Assembly: GCA_949130485.1 (NCBI GenBank)
Contig: OX422192.1
Coordinates: 9,455,508-9,519,507 of the forward strand
From: Agelas oroides
Taxonomy: Eukaryota; Porifera; Demospongiae; Agelasida; Agelasidae
Length of the DNA stretch: 64,000 bases
Reading direction: 5' to 3'
Position 1 is the first letter of the stretch, and every line of letters begins with the position of its first letter. Positions 10,680 to 27,150 of the stretch are shown here, one piece after another. Position numbers and translations under genes: made by a program. The notes beneath the pieces were generated by a model. The model ran no database searches. It saw only the letters and a program-made list of their open reading frames with translations, and was not told where the DNA came from.

Positions 10680-12040
10680 CATCCCCTGTCTCCCTCACAG
10701 AGCCTTGGAGCAGTCCCTTGCCTCCATCTCAAGTTTGACCGTGCCCACCTAGGAAAGGTGCGCAAGGTGAAGACCAGACCATGGCCAGCTCCAAAATCTT
10801 CTGTGCATTTATAGTAACACTCAGTCAAGTCTGTATGTTTCAAATGTTATTTTGGAGGCCATTCTTTCCTGCCCCTGCCACATTCCAATGCATATTTGAA
10901 TTTTTCTCAGATGACCCTGGTCCAAGTTTATTATATAAGCAGCAAAAACAAATATCCACGTAGGATGCTCTCCTATAAATTACTCACAGCAGTCTGACTA
11001 TATAAATCTATGTGTTCCTCCCTTACTTCTATAGTGTATGGCAGTGACAGCTCTGAATTCAAAGATGCTGAAAATGTATCACATTTCCAATTTTGCGCCA
11101 AGTATTAAACATGCAAATAAAAGTGTCAATTGACCTTTGAAGGGAATTCATGTCAGAATCTGGGAACACTGGCAATATCAGTGGTCCTCACGACACTCCA
11201 TCCAAGTGAAGGAAGACCGTCTCTTCCAGCCATGATAACTCACCAACTGGGGTAGCGGACCAGATGCAGCACAAGTAGCAGTCAACATATATCAGTTGTT
11301 TGGTTCACAGTAACTTTGTGGTTTCGTATTATATGTACGCAGGACATTATTTTGTCTAGTGATCATATCTCAAGCCAGGAACCCTGGCTGGGTTCGACTG
11401 CAAGCTTTCTCTATTTGCTACTTCATAAGATAAATCCCTTTAAACCCTATAGTGCATTTTTGGTTACATCATACTGCGCACTGCACAGAAAAGATAGTCT
11501 ATGCGCACTTACATGCAGGTTCTGCGTCAGCAGAAAGGGTGGGACAGAGGGAGGTGGGACAGGGGGAGGTGGGTGGGGTCACGCAGGGTGACATGCACAT
11601 GGTGGCTGCTAGGCTTGGCTGCAAAAGCACCATGGTTGGGACCAGGTGGGCCAATCCTTGCCCCGGCTGCATGGACAGGCTTAGAAAACTATGGCATGGC
11701 TGCCGCTTTATAGTCAACAGAAAGATGGATAATGGCACAATTTAATGGAGATGCTCCAAGCGTACATGCCCTGCAAGAATAACAACTCAGAGAGAGGAAC
11801 TCCTTCAACAGACCAATGCCATGCAGTGGATGAAACCGACTCCCGTGTGGAACAAATCAGGAGTAACCTCAGGAAGAGAGCCCGAGCTCCCGTGTGGAAC
11901 AAATCAGGAGTAACCTCAGGAACTCCGGTAGAGAGAGGACTTTAATGACGTAAAACTTGGTTAGGAGCGACCATTGGATGGTCATGTTGCATGCTAAGCT
12001 CAATCAACGCATCATTATTGAGATCGGTACAACCTCTTCT
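10680..12040. other. Gene-free stretch before WDR43
   Basis: An AG followed by a 37-codon open stretch to a stop (about 10698-10814) looks like a possible terminal exon, but no upstream exons were found. Two direct copies of ctcccgtgtggaacaaatca (about 11840 and 11888) and an inverted copy (about 12066) mark the ends of an older repeat. Confidence 0.35.
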
Positions 12041-12092
12041 CTGGCTCTCTTCCTGAGGTTACTCCTGATTTGTTCCACACGGGAGCTCTGGC

Positions 12093-12367
12093 TCTCTCGC
12101 AGAAGCAGGATGCTGCCCCTTCCGAAATCCCGTGATGAGATTACACTAGATGGTGACTGCGTGAATACTTTATCTAGTAAGGAATTACACATTACACAAT
12201 CATTCAGAGGGGGGCATAACTGTTTGAAGAGGGTCTCGAGAAAAACCCATCCAAACCTATTTGAGGTGGTGGAGATACCCAAGAAGGAGCAGGCAGCAAG
12301 TGAGGTGGCAATTGAACAGTTGGCTGGAGGGGGAAGGATTAGATCTAAGCGAATAAAAGTTGTATGA
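12093..12367 (+). pseudogene. Possible transposase C-terminal fragment
   Basis: The open frame ending TAG... at 12367 (RIRSKRIKVV) includes FRGGHNCLKRVSRKTHPN and an acidic KKEQAASEV stretch. A basic His/Asn-Arg motif followed by a hydrophobic helix and KKEQ is reminiscent of the C-terminal part of Mutator/FLYWCH-type transposon proteins. There is no catalytic domain in the vicinity and no spliced context, so I read it as a dead fragment. The family assignment is tentative. Confidence 0.35.
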
Positions 12368-12476
12368 AGAATTCCCTCTGATTGCTTGATAAGTTGAGAT
12401 CATGCGAAAGGGGGCGGAGCTGGATGAGCATGCAATTTCTACGCATGCGCACAATCCACGTGGGTCCTGAGTAGCA

Positions 12477-18364
<5,888 letters not shown>

Positions 18365-18475
18365 GTATCATTTATAGTTTCCAGCTTTGCACTTTTTCTC
18401 TCTTGTATGAAAATATTTATATGGTGTATTGAGACCACTAGCCATGTGTGGTTCAACTGCTCCTGCGAGTAATTG

Positions 18476-18586
18476 ATACGGGAAGCTGGGCTATTTAAAT
18501 AGTAGTGAAAAGAACAAACCTGGAGCCATGAGAACCTCCCCCCCCCCCCCCCATCACTACTATTTAAATAGCCCAGCTTCCCGTAT
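18476..18586. mobile_element. Foldback element with 32-bp arms
   Basis: The arms start atacgggaagctgggctatt (18476) and end with its exact complement (to 18586); the loop contains a C-run. It lies just 3' of WDR43. No larger element or coding part is visible. Confidence 0.75.
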
Positions 18587-18869
18587 ATATGGAAAAGCGA
18601 CGGGAATCTTGACAAAGGTCTGGGGTGCATGTTGAGTAACTGTGTGGTATGATGACTAGGAACGAGGCTAGTTATGAAACTGGCTGTATTGATTTGTGTT
18701 CTAGTTCCATAATGTGTGGGATGGGAACTGATGCAGTAAACTCGGGAGTGCTTGACCTCAAGTGTGGGAGCTACCACTTCACTAGCCCCACCCACTAGTG
18801 CCTCGCACTTCGACAGATTTGCACAAAGTTAGAACTACCCCTGGACGACTCATTCATGCAGTCATGTCC

Positions 18870-19157
18870 TCCAAGGAACCACACTGGAAGGCAGAAGCCC
18901 CACCCACTAGCCAAGGAACCACACTGGAGGAGCAGAAGCCCCACCCACTAGCCAAGGAACCACACTGGAAGGCAGAAGCCCCACCCACTAGCCAAGGAAC
19001 CACACTGGAAGGCAGAAGCCCCACCCACTAGCCAAGGAACCACACTGGAGGAGCAGAAGCCCCACCCACTAGCCAAGGAACCACACTGGAAGGCAGAAGC
19101 CCCACCCACTAGCCAAGGAACCACACTGGAAGGCAGAAGCCCCACCCACTAGCCAAG
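18870..19157. repeat. 40-bp tandem repeat, about seven copies
   Basis: The unit runs ccaaggaaccacactggaag + gcagaagccccacccactag. Copies alternate between this form and one with ggaggagcagaag. Open frames in it are repeat artefacts. Confidence 0.9.
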
Positions 19158-19364
19158 GGTGTAGACACTGGGGAGGGGGGTTGGGGAGCTTTGGCTAGCC
19201 CCTTACAAAGATTGAGGTTTAGATCTAGAACTGGTGGTATTGATTGCTCTTGTCTGACATTCCTTTTTCTACATTAGACTTTTTGTCTCAAGTTAGTTGT
19301 TGAGTCAGAATTGAAACTAATACACAACGAATTATTATGAAGACACTACAATACACTGTTCATG

Positions 19365-20975
19365 CTAGTCGTCAGGTTTGTTGTGGTCTGCCATGATCTT
19401 GAGAAGGTGGAGGAGAGTCTCAATATTGTCCGTTTCACTGCCACTGGAGAGAGCCAGAGCCTTCTGTGCATACTCATTACTCTGTGGGGGAGGGGGAGGG
19501 GGTCAACATTAAGGCAGGCCGCCTGTCAACATATTCATACTCCACCACATATAGCTTCTTATTGATCTATTGTGCCAGCTACACATTACATGCTGCAAGC
19601 AATGAAATACCGGTAGAGGCCACGCCCACTACCAATTGGAGTTGTGCACCACATCACACAGCCCCAGTACCTTGGCTATCTCCCGGAGTGTGCAGTGTAA
19701 AATGGCGAGAGTGTGGTATATGCAGGACATGAGCCGAGGGGAGGAAGTTGTGTGTTCCTCACGAAGCTCCCGGATACTGTGCAACATGTGACATGCCTCT
19801 GCTCTCTCTGCTACATCTGTGAGGGGGAGGAGGGAGAGGGAAAATGGGAGAGGGGAGGAGGGAGAGGGGAGGAGGGAGAGGGGAGGAGGGAGAGGAGAGG
19901 ATGGGAGAGGAGGGAAGGAGGGAGAGGGGAGGATCGGGGACAAAGGAGGTACATACACACTGATCACTGATGGAGGGAATAAAGATACGGTACCACATAA
20001 CTTTGTGCACAGGCTGTTCGGATTCAAACAGGCCCAATTTCAAGTGACCTGGGAACAAGGCTAGCTATGGCCAGACATGAGCAAAGGTATACCTAGGGTG
20101 GGAGAAGAGGGGATTCCCCTGGTACCATCAGTGTGAGTCACTCTAGTCTGGCTGCCGGTGCCACTAGTATAGGCATGATGTAAGCTCTGCACCAGCGTAG
20201 AGAGGTGCGTGTGCCAGATGGCTACCACCTTCGTGAGAGAGGGAGAGGACACAACATTGAAATGTGGTTGTTTTACTCCAACACATGTACAATATATGGC
20301 ATAGCTAAGCTTTTGACCAATCAGAATGCAGCATATAAACAGAAAGTGCGGCCTTAATAAATATAAGAATTTGGCTACCTCCTCCCTCCCCCCTCTTCCC
20401 TCCTCCTCCCTCCCCCCTCTCCTATCCCCCCTCCACCGACCTGGTCATGTAGGGAGATGGCTACGTCTGGTTTGTTCTCACGCAGGAACACCTTCCCAAG
20501 GTGATAGTACCCGCCTGACGTCTGTGTAGCATGAGGGCCATAGGCCACACTGGATTGGTAGATCTGGAATGGAGGGGAGGAATGGTACAGCTTCATGTCT
20601 ACTGGCTCATCTATTAAGTGACCAGCCAACGAAGACAGAAAATGCCTCATCTTCAAAAAACACTTTTAATAATACCCAAAGCAATCAAAAGCTGGACATT
20701 GGGAAGGCCTACATGTGTATCTCATGCCACAGACCGACTGAATATGTTCAGCTACACATTTCAGGCCACTAGACAGGCTGACTGGCTGCATTTTGTGGCT
20801 ACTCACGTCCTCAGCAAAGTGTTTCCGTGCTTCTGTGAGACTGTTTTTAGCAGCAGCAAGCTGTCCGAGGTTGCGATGGAGCTGTGAGCGCAGCAAGGGG
20901 TCACAGTCTGGGGACTTGAGCACTGACCACTGTGCCTGAGAAAGATACTGGTCCGCTTCTGCTAGACGACCCAGC

Positions 20976-21011
<36 letters not shown>

Positions 21012-22174
21012 CACTGACCAATAACATGTGTGTGTGTGTATGCACTGACCAATGGCAGCCTCTGCGAGAATGAGGTAGGCGGGTGTAAGTTGGATGTGGG
21101 TACCGCCATGCAGCTCTGTGAGGAACTTGAGGGCTTCCAGTGCAGCTGGGATGGCCAGTGCATGCTCCCCTTCATGAAGAAACCTCTTGCCCTCCTGTTG
21201 GGCTAGTTCAATAATGTGTGTCTGCGAAACAGGGGAGGAGAGAGGGAGGAAGAGAGAGGAAGAGAGAGAGGAAGAGAGAGAGGAAGAGAGAGAGGAAGAG
21301 GGAGGAAGAGAGAGAGGAAGAGAGAAAGGAAGAGGGAAGGGAAGGCTTCACTAGTACTCTCCTAGCCTCTTAACTACTCTCTCCCTCCTCCTTCCCCCTC
21401 CTCCCCCTCCTCTTCCCCCCCCCTCCTCACCTTTCTAAGAGTCTGCTGGTGTCTGTAGTGCTCCCTCTCCTCCTGAGAGCTGGCGTGAGGGAGGGGGGAG
21501 TGGAGGACAGACACAATTGCACAGATCTTCTGGTGGATGGCCAACCAGTCTTCACGCTGGTGGTCCTCACCACTGTGTGAAGGAGTGTGTGGGGAGGAGG
21601 TGTGTGTGGAGGAAAGGTCATTTCTTTATTCCATCAGAAGACCAACCACTAGGTCACCTTCCCCTCCCCCCTCCCCTCCCCCCCCCCCCCTAGTCTGGTC
21701 GCAAGCCAATATTGCGTTTTGTACAGTAGGAATGCAATTATCACGTGATTACGTAATAAAAGTTTTTGAATTCAGGCTTCGGGTCGTTGTAGCTAGCCCA
21801 GTCCCCACCTCTGCCAAGTTCTGACTGCTTCTCAACACACTCTGAATGTTTGCTACAACGCAACGTTTGACAAATCCTCGCGAATAACGAAGTCTACTGT
21901 TTCCACCGGATGTCAGTATGTTGTAATTGCCCGTTCTGAAATCTGATTGGACTGCAATATTTCTGCAGCGGGTACAAATCGCAATATAGGCTTGCGACCA
22001 GACCCTCGCGCTATGCTTGGGTCTGGCTTCGCCAGACTACCCCCCCTTCACACACACACACACACACCAGTAGTAAGTCACTCTGCAATTGGTACACTGC
22101 ACGTGAGCCGGTTTCTGGCACAACTCGCACAAAAGCTTCAGTCCCTTCGGAGTGGCGAGAGGATTCACCGACAT
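19365..22174 (-). CDS. ZMYND12: ZMYND12, MYND zinc finger plus TPR protein
   Basis: Eight exons on the minus strand: 22068-22174, 21431-21572, ~21050-21221, ~20808-20974, ~20442-20562, ~20130-20232, ~19672-19816, 19365-~19485. The start MSVNPLATPKGLK was chosen over an upstream in-frame Met because it aligns with the family start. The MYND zinc finger spans exons 1-2 (CELC, CTNC, YYCGEDHQREDWLAIHQKIC), giving the expected Cys/His ligands. TPR-like helices follow (ALAIPAALEALKFLTELHG, GRLAEADQYLSQAQWSVLKS, HRNLGQLAAAKNSL, TSGGYYHLGKVFL). The C-terminus matches the family, ending NKPDD. Vertebrate ZMYND12 is linked to cilia and flagella (established); the role here is inferred. It is head to head with the elongase. 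Confidence 0.9.
19822..19940. repeat. Polypurine tract in ZMYND12 intron
   Basis: Units of gggagaggggaggagggaga give a near-uninterrupted purine run on the plus strand, upstream (gene sense) of the exon 7 acceptor. A similar purine tract at 21231-21350 sits before the exon 3 acceptor. Confidence 0.9.
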
Positions 22175-22352
22175 TGCGGCACTTGTGAGCCGGCCAGCTA
22201 GTTGGCGTTTCTCTTTATCTCCGTTGCTTAGCAACTTTTGACCCCGCCCACCAGTTAGTAACATTAGGCGACTCCCTGCGCAGCTGCATGCACGGGCGGT
22301 TGCATCTAGCTACCTAGTAACCTACCTACTTACTCGAGTGAGTGAGACCGCT
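22175..22352. promoter_or_regulatory. Shared 178-bp region between divergent genes
   Basis: The start codons of ZMYND12 (-) and the elongase (+) are only 178 bp apart, so both promoters and 5' leaders must lie here or overlap. It contains ccgttgcttagcaac, close to the X-box/RFX palindrome GTTGCCATGGCAAC. RFX sites are typical of ciliary genes, which suits ZMYND12. No TATA box is evident. Confidence 0.5.
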
Positions 22353-23513
22353 ATGGCTGTACCTGATGCTGGTGTGCATGGGCCGTACGGCATGGCTCGC
22401 CTGATCCCTCTCATGGACAGTATCGAGTCCCGGTTCGACATCAAGAGGGGCACCACCTGGATGTCGCGGCGATGGCACATCTCTATCGTCATATGCGCTG
22501 TCTATCTTCTGTTGATATATGTTGGGAGGCGGTGGATGCGAGACAGAAAGCCGTTCAACCTTCGCCGGCCGCTGGTCATGTGGAACACGGGTCTGGCTGT
22601 ATTTAGCTTCCTGGGCAGTTGGGTGATCGTGCCGCCGTTTTTCAGGTGCGTTTGTGAGTGAATCGTTTGTAAAACTATACTTCTGCATTGTTAATGTATG
22701 GAGGCCTGCAGTGCAGGTGTAAATTATGTTCAGAGACGGAAAGGTGACCTTTGCTGGGTGTGTCAGCATCTCAAGACTTTATTCAGGAATTGTGTAATCG
22801 GTGGTGGGTTGGAATGTAGTGTGTCTGCAGTGAATATGGTACCCTTTTCTTTGACCTTTGCTCAGTGCACTTTCCTATAGGCATCTTACAGGAAGAGGCT
22901 ATCAACAATGAATTTGTTTTCTTCTTCTCATAGTGGCCTCCTCCCCCACTCTCTCTCCTCTTCTCCCTCCCTCCTCTTCTCCCCCCCTCTCTTCAGATTG
23001 CTCATAGAGCACGGGTTATGGTCTACAGCATGCTATGCAGAAGCAAACACCATCCCTCGCCAGGCTGTCTGGGGATACATGTTTGGCTTGTTCAAAGTTG
23101 TGGAGCTCGGAGACACAGCCTTCATTGTCCTGCGAAAGACGCCACTTTCGTTTTTGCACTGGTACCACCATATGACAGTTTTTGTCTTTTGCTGGTATAC
23201 ACTCATTGATCCAACGGCAGTGACGCAATGGTTTGGGGTCATGAACTATACGATACACACAGTTATGTACACCTATTATGCCCTCAAGGCGAGTGGATGG
23301 CGGATACCGTCAAGGGTGGCTCTAGTGGTCACTTTGCTGCAGTTGTCCCAGATGTTTGTTGGGGTGTTTGTTAATGTACTGGCCTATATGCAGCAGGGGG
23401 GTAGCTGTAAGGTGCGAGTAGACTTGTTGCAGGCAGCAGGCGTGATGTACGCCTCCTACGCAATCCTCTTCCTGAACTTTCTCTATCACAGATACATAAA
23501 AAAGAAACAGTGA
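22353..23513 (+). CDS. ELOVL6-like very-long-chain fatty acid elongase
   Basis: Condenses malonyl-CoA with a long-chain acyl-CoA in the ER membrane, the first step of each elongation round. Two exons, 22353-22645 and 22997-23513, join within an Arg codon to give 269 residues, close to the 265 of human ELOVL6. Seen directly: the KVVELGDTAFIVLRK motif, the catalytic histidine box HWYHH with following FVFCWY, the NYTIHTVMYTYYA motif, several hydrophobic membrane segments and a C-terminal YHRYIKKKQ with a dilysine-type ER retrieval signal. MNY-x-H-x-x-MY and absence of fatty-desaturase features place it in the ELO family; the motif set favours the ELOVL3/6 (saturated and monounsaturated substrate) branch over ELOVL2/5. 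Substrate length is inferred. Confidence 0.92.
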
Positions 23514-23893
23514 CAATCCGTCTATTTTATTTCATGAAATTAGTATGATTGTGTAAAGAATTTTTTTTCACTAATTTATCTGTACAGTGAAATTTTTAAT
23601 CATGACATACTGGACCAGGTCTGTAAACACGGCGGTGCACACAGGTCTAACTAATTCAGACTGTATTTCAACATGGTTAGGGACGAACTGGCTGGTCATA
23701 AGGAGGAGGGGCCCCCTGACTCCACATGCAGTTGGCATGCATGGGTCAAGCATACTTGGGAAAGCATATATTGCCCAGTGCAACCTCACTTGCAGTGGCT
23801 ACTCAGAATCCACCATTTCCTTGGGTGAAGTTATCATTCAAAACATCTCTGTTACATCTACTATATAAAAATAGAGCTATGGTTGAAGACAGT
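23514..23893. other. Convergent 3' intergenic stretch
   Basis: Between the stop codons of the elongase (+) and the EBP-like gene (-). No further coding signal; it must hold both 3' UTRs. Confidence 0.5.
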
Positions 23894-24952
23894 TCAGTCC
23901 AACTTTGCCTTCTCGATGAGCTGTCGGAGTTTGACGTAGGCGTCATAGTACAGGTAGAGGGGGATCACGACCCAAATCATGTTTAGGAAGAGAAAGATGA
24001 ACCAGAAATACTTGAGCTTGAGGTACGTGTCAAACCTTGGCGGCCAATCCTGTGTGTGTGTGTGTGTGTTAGGGGTGAGAATATTATGCTCCAAAATCAG
24101 AGAATTATGCTATGCTTTGATGCTCACATTTTATGCCAATTATGCTCCAGAAATATGCCATTATGCTTCTAAGCAAAATATTTTTTTTAGGTCACAAAAA
24201 CACATTTTCACATAGAACAGTTACAAAACACATAGAAAGGTTACAAAACTCAAGAATAGAAGCAAAGTGTCACGCTTGTTGTACTGCAGCATCAAAGATG
24301 CCTCAATGTAGTCTTGGAGTGCACCATTCTGACACTACTAGTACTACAACTGGGCTCGTTGCGTTCGGCCATTTTTTCCTATCGAGTCACGTGGAAACTG
24401 CGCATGCGCAATATGTACGGGGCTAAAAAAGAACCGAATTATGCCGGCATTATGCTCGATGCTTTGAAGGGTCAATTATGCTCGAAATTATGCCGGCATA
24501 ATATTTGCACCCCTAGTGTGTGTGTGTGTGTTCAGTAGTTTATGCTGTGCATCATACTATGCAGAACTAGTTCAACTTTTCTTGACAAATAACAATGAAG
24601 ACACACTCACAATCTCTGGTAGGTGGGTAAATCCGTCACTCCACTCACACCCAAAGTAAAAGATGGTGCCCATTAGCTGGAAGGTCCCAGCGAGTACTGC
24701 CCAGTAGTGGCGGCTCCAGTGGTCTCGCTGGAGTGCACGATACCTGGGAGAAGAAGAGAAGGATGGTAGTGTGGAGGATGGGAAGCGTGGAGGGTGGTAC
24801 ATGTGGGAGGGAGAAGAACAAGGAATCAAGAAGAGGTGGGCAAGGTGAGAAGAGGAGAAGTGTATACCAGAGGTACTCCAGAGGTAGCATGATGGCCACC
24901 TCCTGGTAGGTGATCCAGGCGACCATGGGATCATTGAGCACCCAGTAGCGCG
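23894..24952 (-). CDS. EBP-like sterol isomerase, 3' exons (5' end lost in gap)
   Basis: Three exons are visible on the minus strand: ~24871-24952 (cut by the N run), 24612-~24743 and 23894-24049. The joined product reads RYWVLNDPMVAWITYQEVA..., HYWAVLAGTFQLMGTIFYFG, EWSDGFTHLPEI, then YFWFIFLFLNMIWVVIPLYL and ends LIEKAKLD. This is the C-terminal half of the EXPERA/emopamil-binding family: the Thr/Glu-bearing segment, the Q-x-x-G-x-x-(L/F)YF helix, the DGF-x-H loop and the FWF-x-F-x-x-N-x-x-W-x-x-x-P helix are all present. EBP shifts the C8-C9 double bond of zymosterol-type sterols to C7-C8 in the ER. EBPL is the alternative assignment. The 5' part must be in or beyond the 200-N gap. Confidence 0.75.
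24070..24515. mobile_element. hAT-like non-autonomous transposon in EBP intron
   Basis: Terminal inverted repeats TAGGGGTGAGAATATTATGC (24070) and its approximate complement GCATAATATTTGCACCCCTA (to 24515), with further gcataat-type repeats inside. Both flanks are gtgtgtgt (24062-24069 and 24516-24523), an 8-bp duplication within a GT microsatellite. The 8-bp duplication and the (T/C)AGGGGTG terminus fit the hAT superfamily. No transposase is encoded. Confidence 0.75.
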
Positions 24953-25152
24953 NNNNNNNNNNNNNNNNNNNNNNNNNNNNNNNNNNNNNNNNNNNNNNNN
25001 NNNNNNNNNNNNNNNNNNNNNNNNNNNNNNNNNNNNNNNNNNNNNNNNNNNNNNNNNNNNNNNNNNNNNNNNNNNNNNNNNNNNNNNNNNNNNNNNNNNN
25101 NNNNNNNNNNNNNNNNNNNNNNNNNNNNNNNNNNNNNNNNNNNNNNNNNNNN
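24953..25152. other. Assembly gap of exactly 200 N
   Basis: A placeholder of conventional length. EBP lacks its 5' exons on one side and LRPPRC its 3' two-thirds on the other, so much sequence is probably missing here. Confidence 0.98.
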
Positions 25153-25272
25153 TGCAAAATAGGCAAGGTCAACTGCAAACTCCTATGGAATAGGTGACGT
25201 TGCTAAGCAACTGTTACTAGGCAACTGTTACCAAGCAACCACCACAAAGCCGACCATGCAGGAGAGACTTGC

Positions 25273-27010
25273 CTCAGGAATGAGTCTGTTATGGCCAAAC
25301 TGGGAGAGGCTGTCAATGATCTTTGTGTAAACTCTGACACTAGGGAACAGACGTCGTTCACGCATTTCACCTAGCAACTAAACGGGAGAACAATGGGCAG
25401 GGAAGGAAAATGTACTTCTATATTCATGTGTATGCTTTCAGAATTGTTCCCTCTCCCTCTCTCCCCTCCTGTCCTTCCCACGGGCCTACCCTGTTGATAG
25501 AAGCCATGTCCCCTCTCTCAGCGTATGCACACAGCAGGGCGGTGAAACTGAGGAGCCCAGGGGTGATCTGGTCCCCCATCTCATGCAACAACTTCTCAGC
25601 ACCCGCTATGTCATCTGCACGTGCATGGCCCATAATAAGAGAAGCATACACGTTTTCGTTGATGGCCAGGTCAAGAGATTTCATGTGCTCTAGGATTTGC
25701 ATGGCCCCCGGCATGTTTCCCTGGTTGCAGTAGGCCTGAAGGAAAAGCATGAGGGTTCCCTGCCGGAGGGGGAGGAGAGGGAAGAGAGGGAGAAAGAAGA
25801 GAGAGGGAGAGGAGAGGGGAGAGAGGGAGAAAGAAGAGAGAAGGAGAGGAGAGAGGGAGAAAGAAGAGAGAAGGAGAGGAGAGGGGAGGGAGGGGAAAAG
25901 AGGAGAAAGAGGAGAGAGGAGAGAGGGAGAAGGAAAAGAGAAGGAGAGGGAGATTAGAAGGGGAGTGAAGGAGGTAGTGGAGTGAGAGTGTGGAAGGAAG
26001 AAAGTTAACTCCAAAGTGTTCCTCACAGTGACATTACTGCCTGTTACCTGGTTAGGCATGATACCGTCCTCCCTCATCTTCTCCATGAACTCTGACGGAG
26101 GAAACTTGTGGTCGTTCTGCATGTAAACTTGCAGGAGCGTGTTGTACAGCCCCACCTCAGATGTCAGCCCTGGAAGGAACGTGTGTGTCGAGGATAAATG
26201 TGCATGCACATGTGGTGGGTGTGTGTCCGACATATGACCCAAGGCCAGTGTAACTGATAGCAGCTCACCTTTCTCTTTGAGTTGTCTCCATATGTTCTCT
26301 ACGAGTACTTGCCTCTTTTCTGGCTTCTCCAACACAAGCTCACTGCCACACGACCTCACCAAATGGTACACGGATTCTGGCACATGCTCTTCCGTCTCTG
26401 AAACTGGGGGTCAAAGTGCAGATAACTCTTATTCAGTCACCCAAAGCCATCATTCCCAGACTCATGTCCCAATTTCCACAAGTGATGAAAGAGCTGGGGG
26501 TATATGAGAGTCTGTGAAGGAGGCTAACTACTTACTGAGTTGCCGTAAGTTCCTGTGCATGTGATATTGATTGGTCTGGCTTGCAAGGCTAACAGGCATG
26601 AAACAGGGGCTCACAAGTGCTTTACATGCAGTTAAGGTGCAGATAGTGGGGGATCTTCAGGCACTAGCAAGGTGACATACATACACTGCTGTTGAATGAA
26701 GATTAGCTGAACTGTAGCATAAGTTGGCATTGCAGGTCAATGGCTGAGGATGTGCATTTATTGGAACAAACGCATGCTCAGACACCATAATTCATCTGCT
26801 TGCTGCAGCTTTTAACCTACCATTCTGCAACACTTGGGAGGCAAGCGTTTTTAGCCTGCCCGCTGTACGGATTGAATTGGTGTGGGCATCCTCCCACCTC
26901 CTCCATCGCACGCTCTCGCCGCTCGCAACGCTCGCACTGCAGCGCCACCGAACAGCGCGGATAGCGGGCGACACTTGTCTTGCAAATAGCACCGACGTCA
27001 GGCGATACAT
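25273..27010 (-). CDS. LRPPRC: LRPPRC, mitochondrial PPR protein (N-terminal part)
   Basis: Binds and stabilises mitochondrial mRNAs together with SLIRP and promotes their polyadenylation and translation. Exons on the minus strand: 26821-27010, 26269-26397, 26048-26169, 25490-25759 and 25273-25377. The N-terminus MYRLTSVLFARQVSPAIRAV is Arg-rich without acids, as expected of a mitochondrial presequence. PPR helices are clear: GLYNTLLQVYMQNDHKFPP, YCNQGNMPGAMQILEHMKS, NVYASLIMGHARADDIAGAE and LSFTALLCAYAERGDM, each matching the order in vertebrate LRPPRC. The last visible exon ends at a GC donor (gag|gcaagt). The vertebrate protein has about 1,390 residues, so most of the C-terminus lies in or beyond the N gap. 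It shares a short divergent promoter with NEK2. Confidence 0.85.
25764..25975. repeat. Polypurine tract upstream of an LRPPRC acceptor
   Basis: About 200 bp of ggagagaggagagggagaaa-type purines on the plus strand. In gene sense it is a very long pyrimidine tract ending at the AG of the exon that starts at 25759. Confidence 0.9.
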
Positions 27011-27150
27011 CTGTGGGGAGTCAGTCAGTCAGTGACACTCGGTCAGTGATCTCCTACACTTCAGCTCCAACCACGTGGCGAGCAAGGAACTTCAGTGAAT
27101 TTGATTGGTCAATTTTTGAAATTCTTCGTGGCAAATTTCAAAATTCAGTC
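27011..27150. promoter_or_regulatory. 140-bp divergent promoter region, LRPPRC/NEK2
   Basis: Only 140 bp separate the two start codons. It contains tcagtcagtcagtgacactc repeats and a ccacgtggcg E-box, plus gattggtca (inverted CCAAT, TGACCAATC) at about 27102. A CCAAT box suits cell-cycle genes such as NEK2 through NF-Y (established for mammals; inferred here). Confidence 0.5.

Noticed and set aside
10698..10814. Isolated terminal exon (SLGAVPCLHLKFDRAHLGKV)
   Set aside because: An acceptor-like AG and an open stretch are present, but no upstream exon or homology was found.
26534..26551. A 17-bp microexon in LRPPRC between exons 1 and 2
   Set aside because: It has AG and GT borders but would break the phase; direct joining of 26821 to 26397 keeps the frame.
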